A stretch of DNA of 36,916 nucleotides from a virus. Location: IMG/VR virus record IMGVR_UViG_3300025070_000103, positions 1 through 36,916 of that record; one strand, written 5' to 3'. Below, in pieces: positions 21,515 to 30,449 of the stretch. Every line of letters starts with the position of its first letter. The stretch's first letter is position 1. Under the pieces are notes generated by a model. The model did not search any database. It saw only the letters and a list, made by a program, of their open reading frames with translations, and was not told the origin of the DNA. The translations under genes and the position numbers were made by a program.

Positions 21515-21904
21515 ATGAGCATAGTAGCTAGTTTGGTCGGCCCGGTAACAGGGTTACTTGATAAGTTTATTGAGGACAAAGACCAGAAGAATGCTTTGGC
21601 TCACGAGATTGCTACCATGTCTGAGCGTCATGCTCAAGAGTTAGCTAAAGGTCAAATAGAAGTAAACAAAGTAGAGGCAGGAAGCTCTAGTTTATTTGTT
21701 TCTGGTTGGCGACCCTTCATTGGCTGGACATGTGGACTAGGCATGTTTGGTAACTTTATCACAATTCCATTCTCTAACTTTGTGTTGGCTTTAGCGGGTA
21801 TAGACATTGTTATACCTTTAGTGCCACTAGAGACTATGATGCCTGTACTTATGGGCATGTTAGGTTTAGGTGCAATGCGTTCATTTGAGAAGACAAGGAA
21901 ATAA
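21515..21904 (+). CDS. Holin, GTA_holin_3TM-like
   Basis: A 129-residue membrane protein. A charged N-terminal helix ([20 protein letters not shown]) leads to [20 protein letters not shown], a second hydrophobic stretch ([20 protein letters not shown]) and [20 protein letters not shown]: two to three membrane helices with the SGWRPFIGW hallmark of the GTA-holin 3TM family. It would make the membrane lesion that frees the M15 endolysin. It lies after the capsid terminator, about 7 kb from the endolysin gene. Confidence 0.87.
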   Translation: MSIVASLVGPVTGLLDKFIEDKDQKNALAHEIATMSERHAQELAKGQIEVNKVEAGSSSLFVSGWRPFIGWTCGLGMFGNFITIPFSNFVLALAGIDIVIPLVPLETMMPVLMGMLGLGAMRSFEKTRK

Positions 21905-21908
21905 GTAC

Positions 21909-24779
21909 ATGCAGACTGCTAATCTGTCTGGCTACTACAACGCATTACGCAAAGGAACTACAGTATCTGACATAGATACAGTAGGGGATTACTATGACCA
22001 GTTCATTAACGAACTGTTAGCAGGCCAGGGTATTGTAGACACAGACTATGCAGAAGGCGGTAGTGTCTCAGTATCTAAGCCAACTATTAGCGGATACACT
22101 ACACCTGACTATGCTCCTAGAGAACTAGGGAAGTTCCAAGGTAATCTTTCAGCACATACGTCAAGTTCTTTAGGGGAGATCAAAGAGTTCCAATCTCGTC
22201 TTGAGCCTTTAATGGCTGAAGAGATGGCACGTTTGCAGTTTATAAATAAGCTAGACTATGAAGATGCTATTGAGCAAGCGTACCTACAGAACCCTGAGAT
22301 CCAAGCACTGTACAATCAGTATGATGTAGATCCTTTTAGAGCAAGTGCTGACGGCTCTATTTACCTGTATGACCCATTTACTTTTGGTGAGATTAGAACA
22401 CTAGAAGTAAAAGATAATGATCTAAAGAATGTAATGAAAACACTTCATTCTTTAGTTATTAGCGGGGCTACTAGTGGGTTTGGCGCTAGTTTAGGATTAG
22501 GCACTTTAGGAACTGCTGCAGCAGACGCAGGCATGTCTGCTTTTACAACAGCAGCTATGGGAGGAGATTCAGACGATGCTTTAATGGCTGGACTCCAAGC
22601 TGGCGGAAGTTCTTTTTTACAAGGTGTCTTAAACAAAGCGCCAGAGATTAAACAAACTGCTGCTTCTGACACAGTAGTAGACGTTAGTGCTGACCCTACA
22701 AGTATATACGGTCAAACAGCAGACGGCCTAACAAAAGATCCTGAAAGGTATCTGAGCAACCAACAGTTTCAAACACAAGTAGCAGGTTTCGACCCTACAC
22801 TTCCTGATCTTAATGACTATTCTCAATACAACCTTACAGCACCCCAAGTTAATTTAGGGGGAGTAAATTTAAATCCAGACTATAATTTAGCAAATTTTGG
22901 CTTATCTTCTAGAGCACTTACATCTTTACCTACAGAACAATTTACAACATATGGCTTAGGTAATTCTCTTGTATATAGACCTTCAGGTACAGAAGGGTTG
23001 TTAACAAGTAACAAATATATACAGCAGCCTAGTGTTTTAGATTTAACAGAAGATACAGATGTTTTTAATACTGTTGGAGATTATTCTGATTTATATCCAG
23101 ACTTAGTAACTCCTGTTGACAGGATAGACGTTCCTCAAACTCCTCCTACTTTTACACCTGACTTTGACTATACAGATGTAGTAGATCCTAATGTAGTTAA
23201 GCCAATTGTACCAGATTTTACTTTAGATATAGCTAATCCTTTTGTTACACAGTCTGATATTTCTGACATGTTGTCACAAAGTGGAGGTGGAGGCGGTGGT
23301 GGTTCTTTTTCAAACTTATTCTCTCCTAGCAGCATAGCTAATGCTTTACTAAGTGGAAACTTTAGTAATTTAAATGTAGATCCTGACTTATTTGGAAATG
23401 TAGACGCTCAAGCCGCTGCAGATGCTCAAGCCGCTGCAGACGCTCAAGCTGCTGCTGATGCTCAAGCCGCTGCAGACGCTAAAGCTGCTGCAGATGCTAA
23501 AGCTGCTGCAGACGCTAAAGCTGCTGCAGATGCTAAATCTGCTGCAGACGCTAAAGCTGCTGCTGATGCTAAAGCTGCTGCTGATGCTAAAGCTGCTGCT
23601 GATGCTAAAGCTGCTGCTGATGCTAAAGCTGCTGCTGATGCTAAAGCTGCTGCTGATGCTAAAGCTGCTGCAGACGCTAAAGCTGCTGCTGATGCTAAAG
23701 CTGCTGCTGATGCTAAAGCTGCTGCTGATGCTCAAGCTGCTGCAGAGGCAGCTAGACTTGCTGCAGAAGCAGAATCAGCTAGATTAGCTCAAGAAGCTGC
23801 TGCGGCTGCAGAAGCAGCTAGATTAGCTCAAGAAGCTAATAATGCTGCAGAAGCAGCTAGATTAGCTGCAGAATCCCAAGCCGCTGCAGAAGCAGCTAGA
23901 TTAGCTAAGGAAGCTGCGGATGCTAAAGCTGCTTCAGAAGCTGCTGCGGCTGCAGAAGCAGCTAGATTAGCTAAGGAAGCTGCGGATGCTAAAGCGGCTG
24001 CAGAGGCTGCTAGATTAGCTAAGGAAGCTGCAGATGCTGCTGCGGCTGCGGCTGCAGAAGCTTCCAGAGTAGCTGGGTTAAACAGCACTAGCCCTACAGG
24101 CCCTTCAGGCCCTACAGGCCCTACAGGTACTGGAGGCCCTACAGGTACTGGAGGCCCTACAGGTACTGGAGGCCCTACAGGCCCTACAGGTACTGGAGGC
24201 CCTACTGGCCCTACAGGTACTGGAGGCCCTACAGGCCCTACTGGCCCTACAGGTACTGGAGGCCCTACAGGCCCTACTGGCCCTACAGGTACTGGAGGCC
24301 CTACAGGCCCTACAGGCACTGGAGATCCTATGGGCCCTACAGGCCCTACTGGCCCTACAGGTACTGGAGGCCCTACTGGCCCTACAGGTACTGGAGGCCC
24401 TACAGGCCCTACAGGCACTACAGGCCCTACAGGCACTGGAGATCCTATAGGCCCTACAGGCACTGGAGATCCTTCAGGCACTGGCCCCGGTGATGGCTCT
24501 GGAGATGGGGATGGTTCTGGAGATGGAGATGGAGATGGAGATGGAGATGGTGATGGTGATGGTGATGGTGATGGTAGAGGCTCTGGTCTAGGCATAGGCT
24601 TACTTACTGGGCTGTTAGCAAACCAAGGAAGTGGAGTTGTACCATACACACCACAAGACTTTGAAGATTACAAGTTTAAGAAAACATATCAAGCACCTGA
24701 GTTAGTAGAAAGGTTACAGCAAAACAGAAGCTACCAACCTCCTTCAGTATTACAGGGTTTATTTAAAGGATTCATATGA
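21909..24779 (+). CDS. Large repeat protein with coiled-coil, collagen-like and Asp-Gly segments
   Basis: From ATG 21909 (AAGGA nine bases upstream) this is 956 residues. Residues 1-498 are unique; a Gly-run (GGGGGGS) occurs at about 470. About 19 copies of a six-residue AAADAK/Q unit follow (499-613), then an Ala/Arg/Glu-rich TolA-like helix (to about 724), a collagen-like Gly-X-Y stretch of GPT and GTG triplets (about 728-861), an Asp-Gly run, and a C-terminal domain of about 65 residues with a hydrophobic [13 protein letters not shown]. It may be a virion fibre or a rod-like spacer; it is not clearly homologous to anything I can name. It overlaps tail tube A by ATGA. Confidence 0.82.
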   Translation: MQTANLSGYYNALRKGTTVSDIDTVGDYYDQFINELLAGQGIVDTDYAEGGSVSVSKPTISGYTTPDYAPRELGKFQGNLSAHTSSSLGEIKEFQSRLEPLMAEEMARLQFINKLDYEDAIEQAYLQNPEIQALYNQYDVDPFRASADGSIYLYDPFTFGEIRTLEVKDNDLKNVMKTLHSLVISGATSGFGASLGLGTLGTAAADAGMSAFTTAAMGGDSDDALMAGLQAGGSSFLQGVLNKAPEIKQTAASDTVVDVSADPTSIYGQTADGLTKDPERYLSNQQFQTQVAGFDPTLPDLNDYSQYNLTAPQVNLGGVNLNPDYNLANFGLSSRALTSLPTEQFTTYGLGNSLVYRPSGTEGLLTSNKYIQQPSVLDLTEDTDVFNTVGDYSDLYPDLVTPVDRIDVPQTPPTFTPDFDYTDVVDPNVVKPIVPDFTLDIANPFVTQSDISDMLSQSGGGGGGGSFSNLFSPSSIANALLSGNFSNLNVDPDLFGNVDAQAAADAQAAADAQAAADAQAAADAKAAADAKAAADAKAAADAKSAADAKAAADAKAAADAKAAADAKAAADAKAAADAKAAADAKAAADAKAAADAKAAADAKAAADAQAAAEAARLAAEAESARLAQEAAAAAEAARLAQEANNAAEAARLAAESQAAAEAARLAKEAADAKAASEAAAAAEAARLAKEAADAKAAAEAARLAKEAADAAAAAAAEASRVAGLNSTSPTGPSGPTGPTGTGGPTGTGGPTGTGGPTGPTGTGGPTGPTGTGGPTGPTGPTGTGGPTGPTGPTGTGGPTGPTGTGDPMGPTGPTGPTGTGGPTGPTGTGGPTGPTGTTGPTGTGDPIGPTGTGDPSGTGPGDGSGDGDGSGDGDGDGDGDGDGDGDGDGRGSGLGIGLLTGLLANQGSGVVPYTPQDFEDYKFKKTYQAPELVERLQQNRSYQPPSVLQGLFKGFI
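23403..23744 (+). repeat. 18-bp tandem repeats coding AAADA(K/Q), about 19 units
   Basis: A near-perfect 18-bp unit (GCTGCTGATGCTAAAGCT type) repeats about 19 times in frame inside the 956-residue protein. Unit variants differ at third positions (gat/gac, gct/gca) and at Lys/Gln or one Ser. Copy number could change by slippage without frameshift. This array is coding, not a CRISPR. Confidence 0.95.
24088..24580 (+). repeat. Collagen-like GPT/GTG repeats followed by GATGGT Asp-Gly repeats
   Basis: In-frame repeats of GGCCCTACAGGC type encode Gly-Pro-Thr and Gly-Thr-Gly triplets to about 24490, then GGAGATGGT-like units encode alternating Asp-Gly. The triplet register is kept almost throughout, as in phage collagen-like fibres that form triple helices. 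Confidence 0.93.
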
Positions 24780-25429
24780 GTACCACATATTTGAACATAG
24801 TCAACGAGGTACTACGTAGGCTACGAGAGGATGAAGTAACTAGTGTAGCACAGAACACTTACAGCAAGATGGTAGGTGACTTTGTTAACGACGCAAAACG
24901 TACTGTAGAAGATGCACATCAGTGGTCTACACTACGCACAACTATTGTAGTGACTACTGAAGCAGATACTGTAGATTATGCCTTGACAAACGCTGGAGAA
25001 CGTGTTAGAGTGTATAGTGCTATTAATGACACTTCTAATTTTTTTATGCGCTATGAGTCACCTAACTGGTTTAACAATGCTTATTATATTTCTGGTGAAG
25101 TAACTGGCAGTCCTGACTCATATACGTTTAATGGTATTAATACTAATGGGGATACTAAAGTAAAAGTTTACCCTAAGCCATCAGGCGTATTTAGTCTTCG
25201 TTTTGACTTAATTGCTAGGGAAGCTGAATTGTCTGGTGATACAGAGACTACAGTTCTACCTAAGAACGCTATTGTACACAACGCTGTAGCTTTGTTAGCT
25301 AGAGAGCGTGGTGAAACTGGGGGTACTACAGCACAGGATTACTTCCTGATTGCAGACAGACACTTATCTGATGCTATTGCTTTAGATGCCTACAAGAATC
25401 CTGAAGAATTTATCTATACGGTACCCTAA
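24776..25429 (+). CDS. Tail tubular protein A (T7 gp11-like head-tail connector)
   Basis: A 217-residue protein. The N-terminus ([20 protein letters not shown]) and central helix pair, then a beta region ([20 protein letters not shown]) and C-terminal helix ([10 protein letters not shown]), match the pattern of tail tubular A/gp6-like adaptor proteins of podoviruses. It would attach below the portal and hold the tail tube. It overlaps the large repeat protein by four bases and the next gene by one base. Confidence 0.85.
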   Translation: MSTTYLNIVNEVLRRLREDEVTSVAQNTYSKMVGDFVNDAKRTVEDAHQWSTLRTTIVVTTEADTVDYALTNAGERVRVYSAINDTSNFFMRYESPNWFNNAYYISGEVTGSPDSYTFNGINTNGDTKVKVYPKPSGVFSLRFDLIAREAELSGDTETTVLPKNAIVHNAVALLARERGETGGTTAQDYFLIADRHLSDAIALDAYKNPEEFIYTVP

Positions 25430-26952
25430 TGGCTCAACAAAGACAGAACATTTATATTGCTGCTCCAGGGTTCAAGGGACTTAACACACAAGACTCTCCT
25501 GTAACTCAAGACCCAGCCTTTGCCTCTGTAGCTGAGAATGCTGTTATTGACAAGTTTGGTCGTATTGCAGCACGTAAAGGCATAAAGAAGATTACTAGCT
25601 CTGCTACACCTCTAGGGTCTAGTAGTGGTATTGAAGCAGTGTTTGAGTTCTGTGCTAGAGACGGAACTAAAACTGTATTCTCTGCTGGTAACAACAAGAT
25701 ATTTACAGGGACATCTACGCTGTCTGAAGTAACGCTTCCCGGTGGTTACTCTATCACAGCAAACAACTGGAAGATTGTCAGCTTTAACAATGACGTTTAC
25801 TTCTTCCAGAGTGGACATGCAGCACTTATGAGCGTTGCAGGCAGCACTACTCTTACAGCAGTTGTTGACGGTGCACACGCTGCACCAGCAGCCAATGAAG
25901 TGTTAGCTTCCTTTGGTAGACTTTGGGCAGCAGATGTAGCAAACAATTCCTACACAGTCTACTGGTCTGACTTACTGGACGGTGATGATTGGCATGGTGG
26001 GTCATCAGGTTCATTGGACATAACTACTGTATGGCCTACAGGATACGATGAGATTGTAGCTCTACAAGAGTTTAACAACTTTTTAGTTATCTTTGGTAAG
26101 CGTAGTATCCTAATATACAGTGGTGCTTCAACGCCTGCTAGTATGACTCTATCAGACACTATTACTGGTATTGGCTGTATTGCTAGAGACAGTATACAGG
26201 CCATAGGTACAGACTTGATCTTCCTGTCTGACTCTGGTTTGCGTAGCTTAGGCAGAGTTATACAAGAGAAGTCTAACCCTATTGGCAATGTGTCCAAGAA
26301 TGTTAGAGACAACTTAATGGCGGCAGTAAGCTCAGAAATAACAAGTGTCATTAAGTCTGTCTATAGTCCTGAGAATTCTTTTTACTTGCTGTTGCTGCCA
26401 CAGTCATCAGAAGTCTATGTGTTTGACATGAGAGGTACGCTAGAGGACGGTAGTTATAGAGCCACTACATGGAAAGACGTATCTTTACTTTGTGGTACTA
26501 GAACTGCTGATGGCTTACTTTACTTGGGTAGTTCTAAAGGCATCAATCAATACGATGGATTTCTTGATGACACTGCTTCATACACAATAAAGTATTTTAC
26601 AAACCCTATGTCTTTTGGTGATCCTTCAAAGATTAAAATGCTAAAGGAAATATCTTTTACGGTCATAGGTGGTTCAGAGAGTCAAGTAATTGGCAACTGG
26701 GCTTATGACTACAAAGAAGACTATAGCACACAGTCATTTACTATAGCCAAAAGTAATCAGGCTGAGTACGGAATTTCTGAATACAATGTAGCTACTTCTC
26801 AATATGGCGTAACTAATGTAATTGATATTGCTAGTATAAAAGCTACAGGCTCAGGTAAAGTAGCTACAATAGGTATTGAAGCAACAATTGATGGAGGCTC
26901 TTTGTCAATACAAGAGTTAAACACTGAAGCACTTTTAGGTAGATTAATTTAA
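25429..26952 (+). CDS. Tail tubular protein B-like / tail stabilisation protein
   Basis: A 507-residue mostly beta protein following tail tube A. The N-terminus (IAAPGFKGLNTQDSPV) and the repeated short strands with RLWAADV, NFLVIFGKRSILIYSGAS and DLIFLSDSGLRSLG match the tail nozzle/stabilisation proteins of short-tailed phages (T7 gp12, P22 gp10 roles), which plug the tail until the cell is reached. Stop and start overlap (TAATG) with both neighbours, indicating coupled translation. Confidence 0.85.
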   Translation: MAQQRQNIYIAAPGFKGLNTQDSPVTQDPAFASVAENAVIDKFGRIAARKGIKKITSSATPLGSSSGIEAVFEFCARDGTKTVFSAGNNKIFTGTSTLSEVTLPGGYSITANNWKIVSFNNDVYFFQSGHAALMSVAGSTTLTAVVDGAHAAPAANEVLASFGRLWAADVANNSYTVYWSDLLDGDDWHGGSSGSLDITTVWPTGYDEIVALQEFNNFLVIFGKRSILIYSGASTPASMTLSDTITGIGCIARDSIQAIGTDLIFLSDSGLRSLGRVIQEKSNPIGNVSKNVRDNLMAAVSSEITSVIKSVYSPENSFYLLLLPQSSEVYVFDMRGTLEDGSYRATTWKDVSLLCGTRTADGLLYLGSSKGINQYDGFLDDTASYTIKYFTNPMSFGDPSKIKMLKEISFTVIGGSESQVIGNWAYDYKEDYSTQSFTIAKSNQAEYGISEYNVATSQYGVTNVIDIASIKATGSGKVATIGIEATIDGGSLSIQELNTEALLGRLI

Positions 26953-27791
26953 TGAGTAACTATACAAAGACAGTAAACTTTGCAGCAAAGGATAGCCTGC
27001 CTTCAGGCGATGCTGCTAAGATTGTTAAAGGCACAGAGATTGACACAGAGTTCAATAACATTGCAACTGCATCAGCAACTAAAGCAGACGCTGCTGGTGC
27101 TGCACTAACAGGAACTACTACATTTGAGACTATCTCAGATGGCACTATTTCCATTACTGCATTTGTTGATGAAGACAATATGGCATCTAACAGTGCCACG
27201 TTGCTGCCTACACAGCAGTCAGTTAAAGCGTATGTTGACGCAAGTGTTTTTACCGGCGTAGCTGACGGTTCAATTACTACAGCTAAACTTGCTGACGATG
27301 CAGTAACGGCTGCTAAACTAGCCTCTAATGCCGTAGTGACTGCTTCTATTGTTGATGATAACGTGACTCAAGCCAAGATTGCTGATGATGCAGTAACAGC
27401 AGCTAAGATTGCCGACAATGCAGTAGATATTGCTCGCCTAAACGTAAGTGACGGTACAGCAGGCCAGAGCTTAACTACTAACGGTAGTGGTACACTAGCT
27501 TTTGCAACTATTGGTGGTGCTTATAATGACTTTGTTGTCAAGACAGGAAACTATACCGCTGTTAGTAAAGACCAACTCATTGTTAACTCAGGCAGTGCAG
27601 TAACAATTACGCTACCCGCTAGTCCTAGTGCTGGTGATGTAGTATTCATTAAGAACGCTGGAACCAGCACAGTCACTGTAGCTCGTAACGGCTCAAACAT
27701 AAATTCAACGGCAGACGATGGAGAGCTTGCAGCAGATGCTGGAGCGTCTTTGGTTTACGTTGATGCAACAATTGGATGGGAGGAGCTTTAG
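26952..27791 (+). CDS. Tail fibre protein
   Basis: A 279-residue protein. The N-terminal 50 residues (NYTKTVNFAAKDSLPSGDAA) would attach to the tail. Residues about 95-170 hold repeated DDAVTAAKLA / DNAVTAAKIA units typical of trimeric phage fibres, and the C-terminal domain (about 190-279) is beta-rich. Specificity for the host surface is probably shared with the next gene. The short length points to a shaft and adapter rather than a long fibre. Confidence 0.85.
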   Translation: MSNYTKTVNFAAKDSLPSGDAAKIVKGTEIDTEFNNIATASATKADAAGAALTGTTTFETISDGTISITAFVDEDNMASNSATLLPTQQSVKAYVDASVFTGVADGSITTAKLADDAVTAAKLASNAVVTASIVDDNVTQAKIADDAVTAAKIADNAVDIARLNVSDGTAGQSLTTNGSGTLAFATIGGAYNDFVVKTGNYTAVSKDQLIVNSGSAVTITLPASPSAGDVVFIKNAGTSTVTVARNGSNINSTADDGELAADAGASLVYVDATIGWEEL

Positions 27792-28676
27792 ATGGCTATT
27801 ACTTTAGGCGGTGGCGGTAGCGCATCACAGGTAAATGAAGTTGTTATATTAAACAACAGTGCCAATGTTGTTACGTTGGCTGACGGCAGGGTGTACTTAA
27901 AGGCGGGTGTTTTTGAGGATGATTTATCCGTTTACCCAGATGCCTCTACTTCTAAGGCTTTGGTTTCAACCTTTTCAACAGCTGCGTCTGCCGTTGATCC
28001 TACAGGAATTACGTGGGACGGCACTTCTTTTTGGGTAGTTGGAGGAACTTACGGTAATAAGAATGTGGTTGAGTACAACACCGCAGGGGTGGAACAAAGT
28101 AGCTTTGACGTGTCCTCCACACACAACGACCCTGAGGATATCGTTTGGGACGGGAGCTACCTTTGGGTTCTTGGAGATGGTCAAAACAAGGTAACCAAGT
28201 GGAGTACAGGCGGCGTTTATCAGAACGTAGAATTTAGCGTGGGTGGCCAAGAAACAAGTGCTAAAGCTTTAACTTGGGACGGAACTCATTTTTGGGTTAT
28301 TGGTTACCAAAATCGCAAAGCTTTTAAATACAACTCATCAGGCGTTTATCAAAACGTATCTTTTTCAGTAAGTGTTAGAGACAGTCAGCCCACAGGGATT
28401 ACGTGGGACGGAACTTATTTCTGGGTCACTGGAGTGGTTAGTGACGCTGTACACAAATACAGTTCAGCAGGCGTTTATCAAGGAGAGTCTTTTTCTACGG
28501 TGCCATACACCTCGCCACAGGGTTTAACTTGGGACGGTTCTGATTTTTGGATGGTTGACGCTGGCGATGACTCTGGAGGGAAATTTGGGTTAGCGAATGG
28601 TATTCATGAGATTACATCAAACCAATCAGCCAATGGCGTAGAGCTAGGCGGAACTGTTTATACGAGGGTTAAATAA
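27792..28676 (+). CDS. TWDG-repeat protein, likely beta-propeller receptor-binding adhesin
   Basis: A 294-residue protein starting on the fibre stop codon. Five repeats of 42-45 residues share (I/L)TWDGT-x-FWV-x-G, then a strand with (K/E)YN-x-GVYQ-x-x-FSV; their TGGGA cores recur at about 28012, 28146, 28278, 28404 and 28533. The pattern suggests a small propeller, which often binds sugars or proteins; a five-blade closure or added strands is unproven. A short N-terminal segment with an isolated repeat-free strand set precedes. Position suggests a host-recognition tip. Confidence 0.72.
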   Translation: MAITLGGGGSASQVNEVVILNNSANVVTLADGRVYLKAGVFEDDLSVYPDASTSKALVSTFSTAASAVDPTGITWDGTSFWVVGGTYGNKNVVEYNTAGVEQSSFDVSSTHNDPEDIVWDGSYLWVLGDGQNKVTKWSTGGVYQNVEFSVGGQETSAKALTWDGTHFWVIGYQNRKAFKYNSSGVYQNVSFSVSVRDSQPTGITWDGTYFWVTGVVSDAVHKYSSAGVYQGESFSTVPYTSPQGLTWDGSDFWMVDAGDDSGGKFGLANGIHEITSNQSANGVELGGTVYTRVK

Positions 28677-28879
28677 TGGCTTTAATAGTAGTAGAAAATA
28701 ATATTTCAGTTGAGACAAAAGCCCGTAGATGGCGTGACGAAGAATTACAACGCACAGACATAGCCGCTACAGTTTCTGATTACCCTAATGCTTCAGCAGT
28801 GTTGGCTTACCGTCAGGCACTACGCGATTGGCCTAGCACAGAAGACTTCCCAGACACTCGTCCAACTTTAGGATCTTAA
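28676..28879 (+). CDS. Tail fibre assembly-like small protein, 67 aa
   Basis: A 67-residue protein with RRWRDEELQRTD, then a gap, then VLAYRQALRDWPSTEDFPDT. The W-R-D-x-E-L-x-x-TD plus YRQ-LRDWP pairing is typical of short proteins encoded behind tail-fibre genes, some of which act as fibre chaperones. It overlaps the adhesin gene by one base, consistent with a chaperone for that protein; this is inference. Confidence 0.75.
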   Translation: MALIVVENNISVETKARRWRDEELQRTDIAATVSDYPNASAVLAYRQALRDWPSTEDFPDTRPTLGS

Positions 28880-28881
28880 CA

Positions 28882-29043
28882 ATGGGATACTTGATTGACA
28901 TATTTAACGTAGTAACTGCTGCTGTAGCTATAGCATCTCTTGTAACTGCTGTAACATCAGCACCACAGGACAAGCCTTGGGCAGTTAAGGTATACAACGT
29001 CTTAAACATTATTGCACTAAACGTAGGTAAGGCTAAAGACTAA
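28882..29043 (+). CDS. Small membrane protein, 53 aa
   Basis: A 53-codon frame with AGGA eight bases before the ATG; its stop overlaps the next start (TAATG). Residues 3-26 form a membrane helix (YLIDIFNVVTAAVAIASLVT), followed by a short polar loop and a second, more amphipathic helix (VYNVLNIIALNVG). It may be a second holin-like or lysis-timing protein given the following coiled-coil membrane gene. No family is named. Confidence 0.72.
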   Translation: MGYLIDIFNVVTAAVAIASLVTAVTSAPQDKPWAVKVYNVLNIIALNVGKAKD

Positions 29044-29270
29044 TGAAGCAGGAGCAGACGCCAACACTTGAATTAGCTTTAGAAGCACTAGAGAAGATAG
29101 CTCAACACGAGAAAGAATGTGGTGAACGCTGGGGTGAAGCAACTGCTGAACTCCGTCAGCTTAAAGAACTAGCATCTTCTCATGCTCGTAAGTGGGAGCG
29201 TCTGGCTTGGCTTGTTGTTACTGTTGTGGTAACAGGTGCAGCCTCCGTGATAACAACAGTATTGACATAG
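29043..29270 (+). CDS. Coiled-coil protein with C-terminal membrane anchor, XhlA/spanin-like, 75 aa
   Basis: A 75-residue protein: residues 8-48 form a charged helix (LELALEALEKIAQHEKECGE and onward) and residues about 54-73 a membrane helix (LAWLVVTVVVTGAASVITTV). This layout matches haemolysin XhlA-like proteins or the inner-membrane part of a spanin. No lipobox partner was seen, so spanin is less certain. It likely works with the 53-residue protein before it. Confidence 0.68.
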   Translation: MKQEQTPTLELALEALEKIAQHEKECGERWGEATAELRQLKELASSHARKWERLAWLVVTVVVTGAASVITTVLT

Positions 29271-29281
29271 AGAGAATATAA

Positions 29282-30436
29282 ATGAGTAACGGTACTTTAA
29301 CTGATAGTCAGTTGAGAGCAATCTTAGGGGATCAATTACTTGGTGATCTAAGTGGGACTATGGGAGGCACTGGCAGCACTGGGGGATTCTTCAATAACCT
29401 AGGCAACCTTGGCACTGCTCTAGGTGGATTCTTAGGTGGTCAAGGTGGTCAGTTGATTGGTGCTGGTTTAAGCATTGATGAGCTTAACAAGATCACTGAC
29501 ATTGCACAAGAGTCAGCAGCAGAGCAGGCTAGAATAGGCCAAGAAGCTCAAACAGCTAGTGCTTTTAAGCCATTTACAGTATCCACAGGGTTTGGTGGTG
29601 TTACTACCACACCTGAAGGTGGGTTTGCTACTACGTTAGCTCCTTCTCAAGCTGCACAACAACAGCAGCTACAAGCCATCACAGGCGGCTTACTGGGGGA
29701 TATGGGTGCAGTAGCACCAGATGTATCAGGTATCCAGCAACAGGCTCTAGGGGGCGTTGGTGGCTTTCTAACGGGTGCTATGGCTCCTATGGGTGCTAGA
29801 GAAGCTGATGTCTATGAGCGCATTAGAGCCACTCAACGACCTGAAGAGCAACGTCAACAGCTTGCACTAGAGGAGCGTTTAGCTTCTCAAGGACGCACAG
29901 GACTGCGTACAGCTATGTTTGGTGGCTCTCCTGAGCAACTAGCGTTGGCACAAGCCCAGGAAGAAGCTAAGGCTAGAGCATCCTTGAGTGCAATACAGCA
30001 AGCACAAGCAGAACAAATGCAACAAGCAGGACTTGCTGAAAGCATGTTTGGTCTTGGTGGTAGAGCAGCAGGATTACCTCAAGCACTACAGCAAGCACAG
30101 CTACAAAACATTGTTGCTTCACAAGCTGCACAGTTCCAGCCAGAGCAACAGCTACTGTCTTCATTGACTCCTGCTATTAGTATTGCTGATCTAGCACGTA
30201 CAGGACAGCAGTTAGGTGCTAAGACTATGGCTGAAGCAAACATTAGTGGCCTAGAAGATTTACTACAGGCAGAAACTGTACGTAGTCAGAACCTACGTGA
30301 TATATACTCTAGTATCTTAGGCGCTCAAGCTACTCAGGCAGCAGCAGCGGCTGGTGGTGGTGGAGGCTTAGGGGGCAGCGGAGGCATGGTTAATGATATA
30401 CTTGCAATAGGCAGCGCCCTCGCTGACTTCTTTTAA
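29282..30436 (+). CDS. Putative internal virion / DNA ejection protein 1
   Basis: A 384-residue protein. The N-terminus (1-70) is Gly-rich and hydrophobic; the middle has Gln/Ala-rich helices (about 120-320) and the C-terminus a Gly run followed by NDILAIGSALADFF. Its composition, size and place before two more large proteins match T7 gp14-gp15-gp16 style ejection proteins, which leave the virion and form a channel across the cell envelope. The assignment is by position and composition. Confidence 0.68.
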   Translation: MSNGTLTDSQLRAILGDQLLGDLSGTMGGTGSTGGFFNNLGNLGTALGGFLGGQGGQLIGAGLSIDELNKITDIAQESAAEQARIGQEAQTASAFKPFTVSTGFGGVTTTPEGGFATTLAPSQAAQQQQLQAITGGLLGDMGAVAPDVSGIQQQALGGVGGFLTGAMAPMGAREADVYERIRATQRPEEQRQQLALEERLASQGRTGLRTAMFGGSPEQLALAQAQEEAKARASLSAIQQAQAEQMQQAGLAESMFGLGGRAAGLPQALQQAQLQNIVASQAAQFQPEQQLLSSLTPAISIADLARTGQQLGAKTMAEANISGLEDLLQAETVRSQNLRDIYSSILGAQATQAAAAAGGGGGLGGSGGMVNDILAIGSALADFF

Positions 30437-30449
30437 CTAAGGAATACTT

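Noticed and set aside
23388-23787. Long repeat frames on both strands (Ser/Phe-rich minus and Leu-rich plus)
   Set aside because: These are shadows of the 18-bp coding repeat of the 956-residue protein, which alone has a start, ribosome site and non-repeat domains.
23828-24649. Minus-strand frame of 273 codons rich in Pro-Val-Gly-Pro
   Set aside because: It is the antisense reading of the collagen-like GGC-CCT repeats; no upstream signal, and it lies opposite a well-supported gene.
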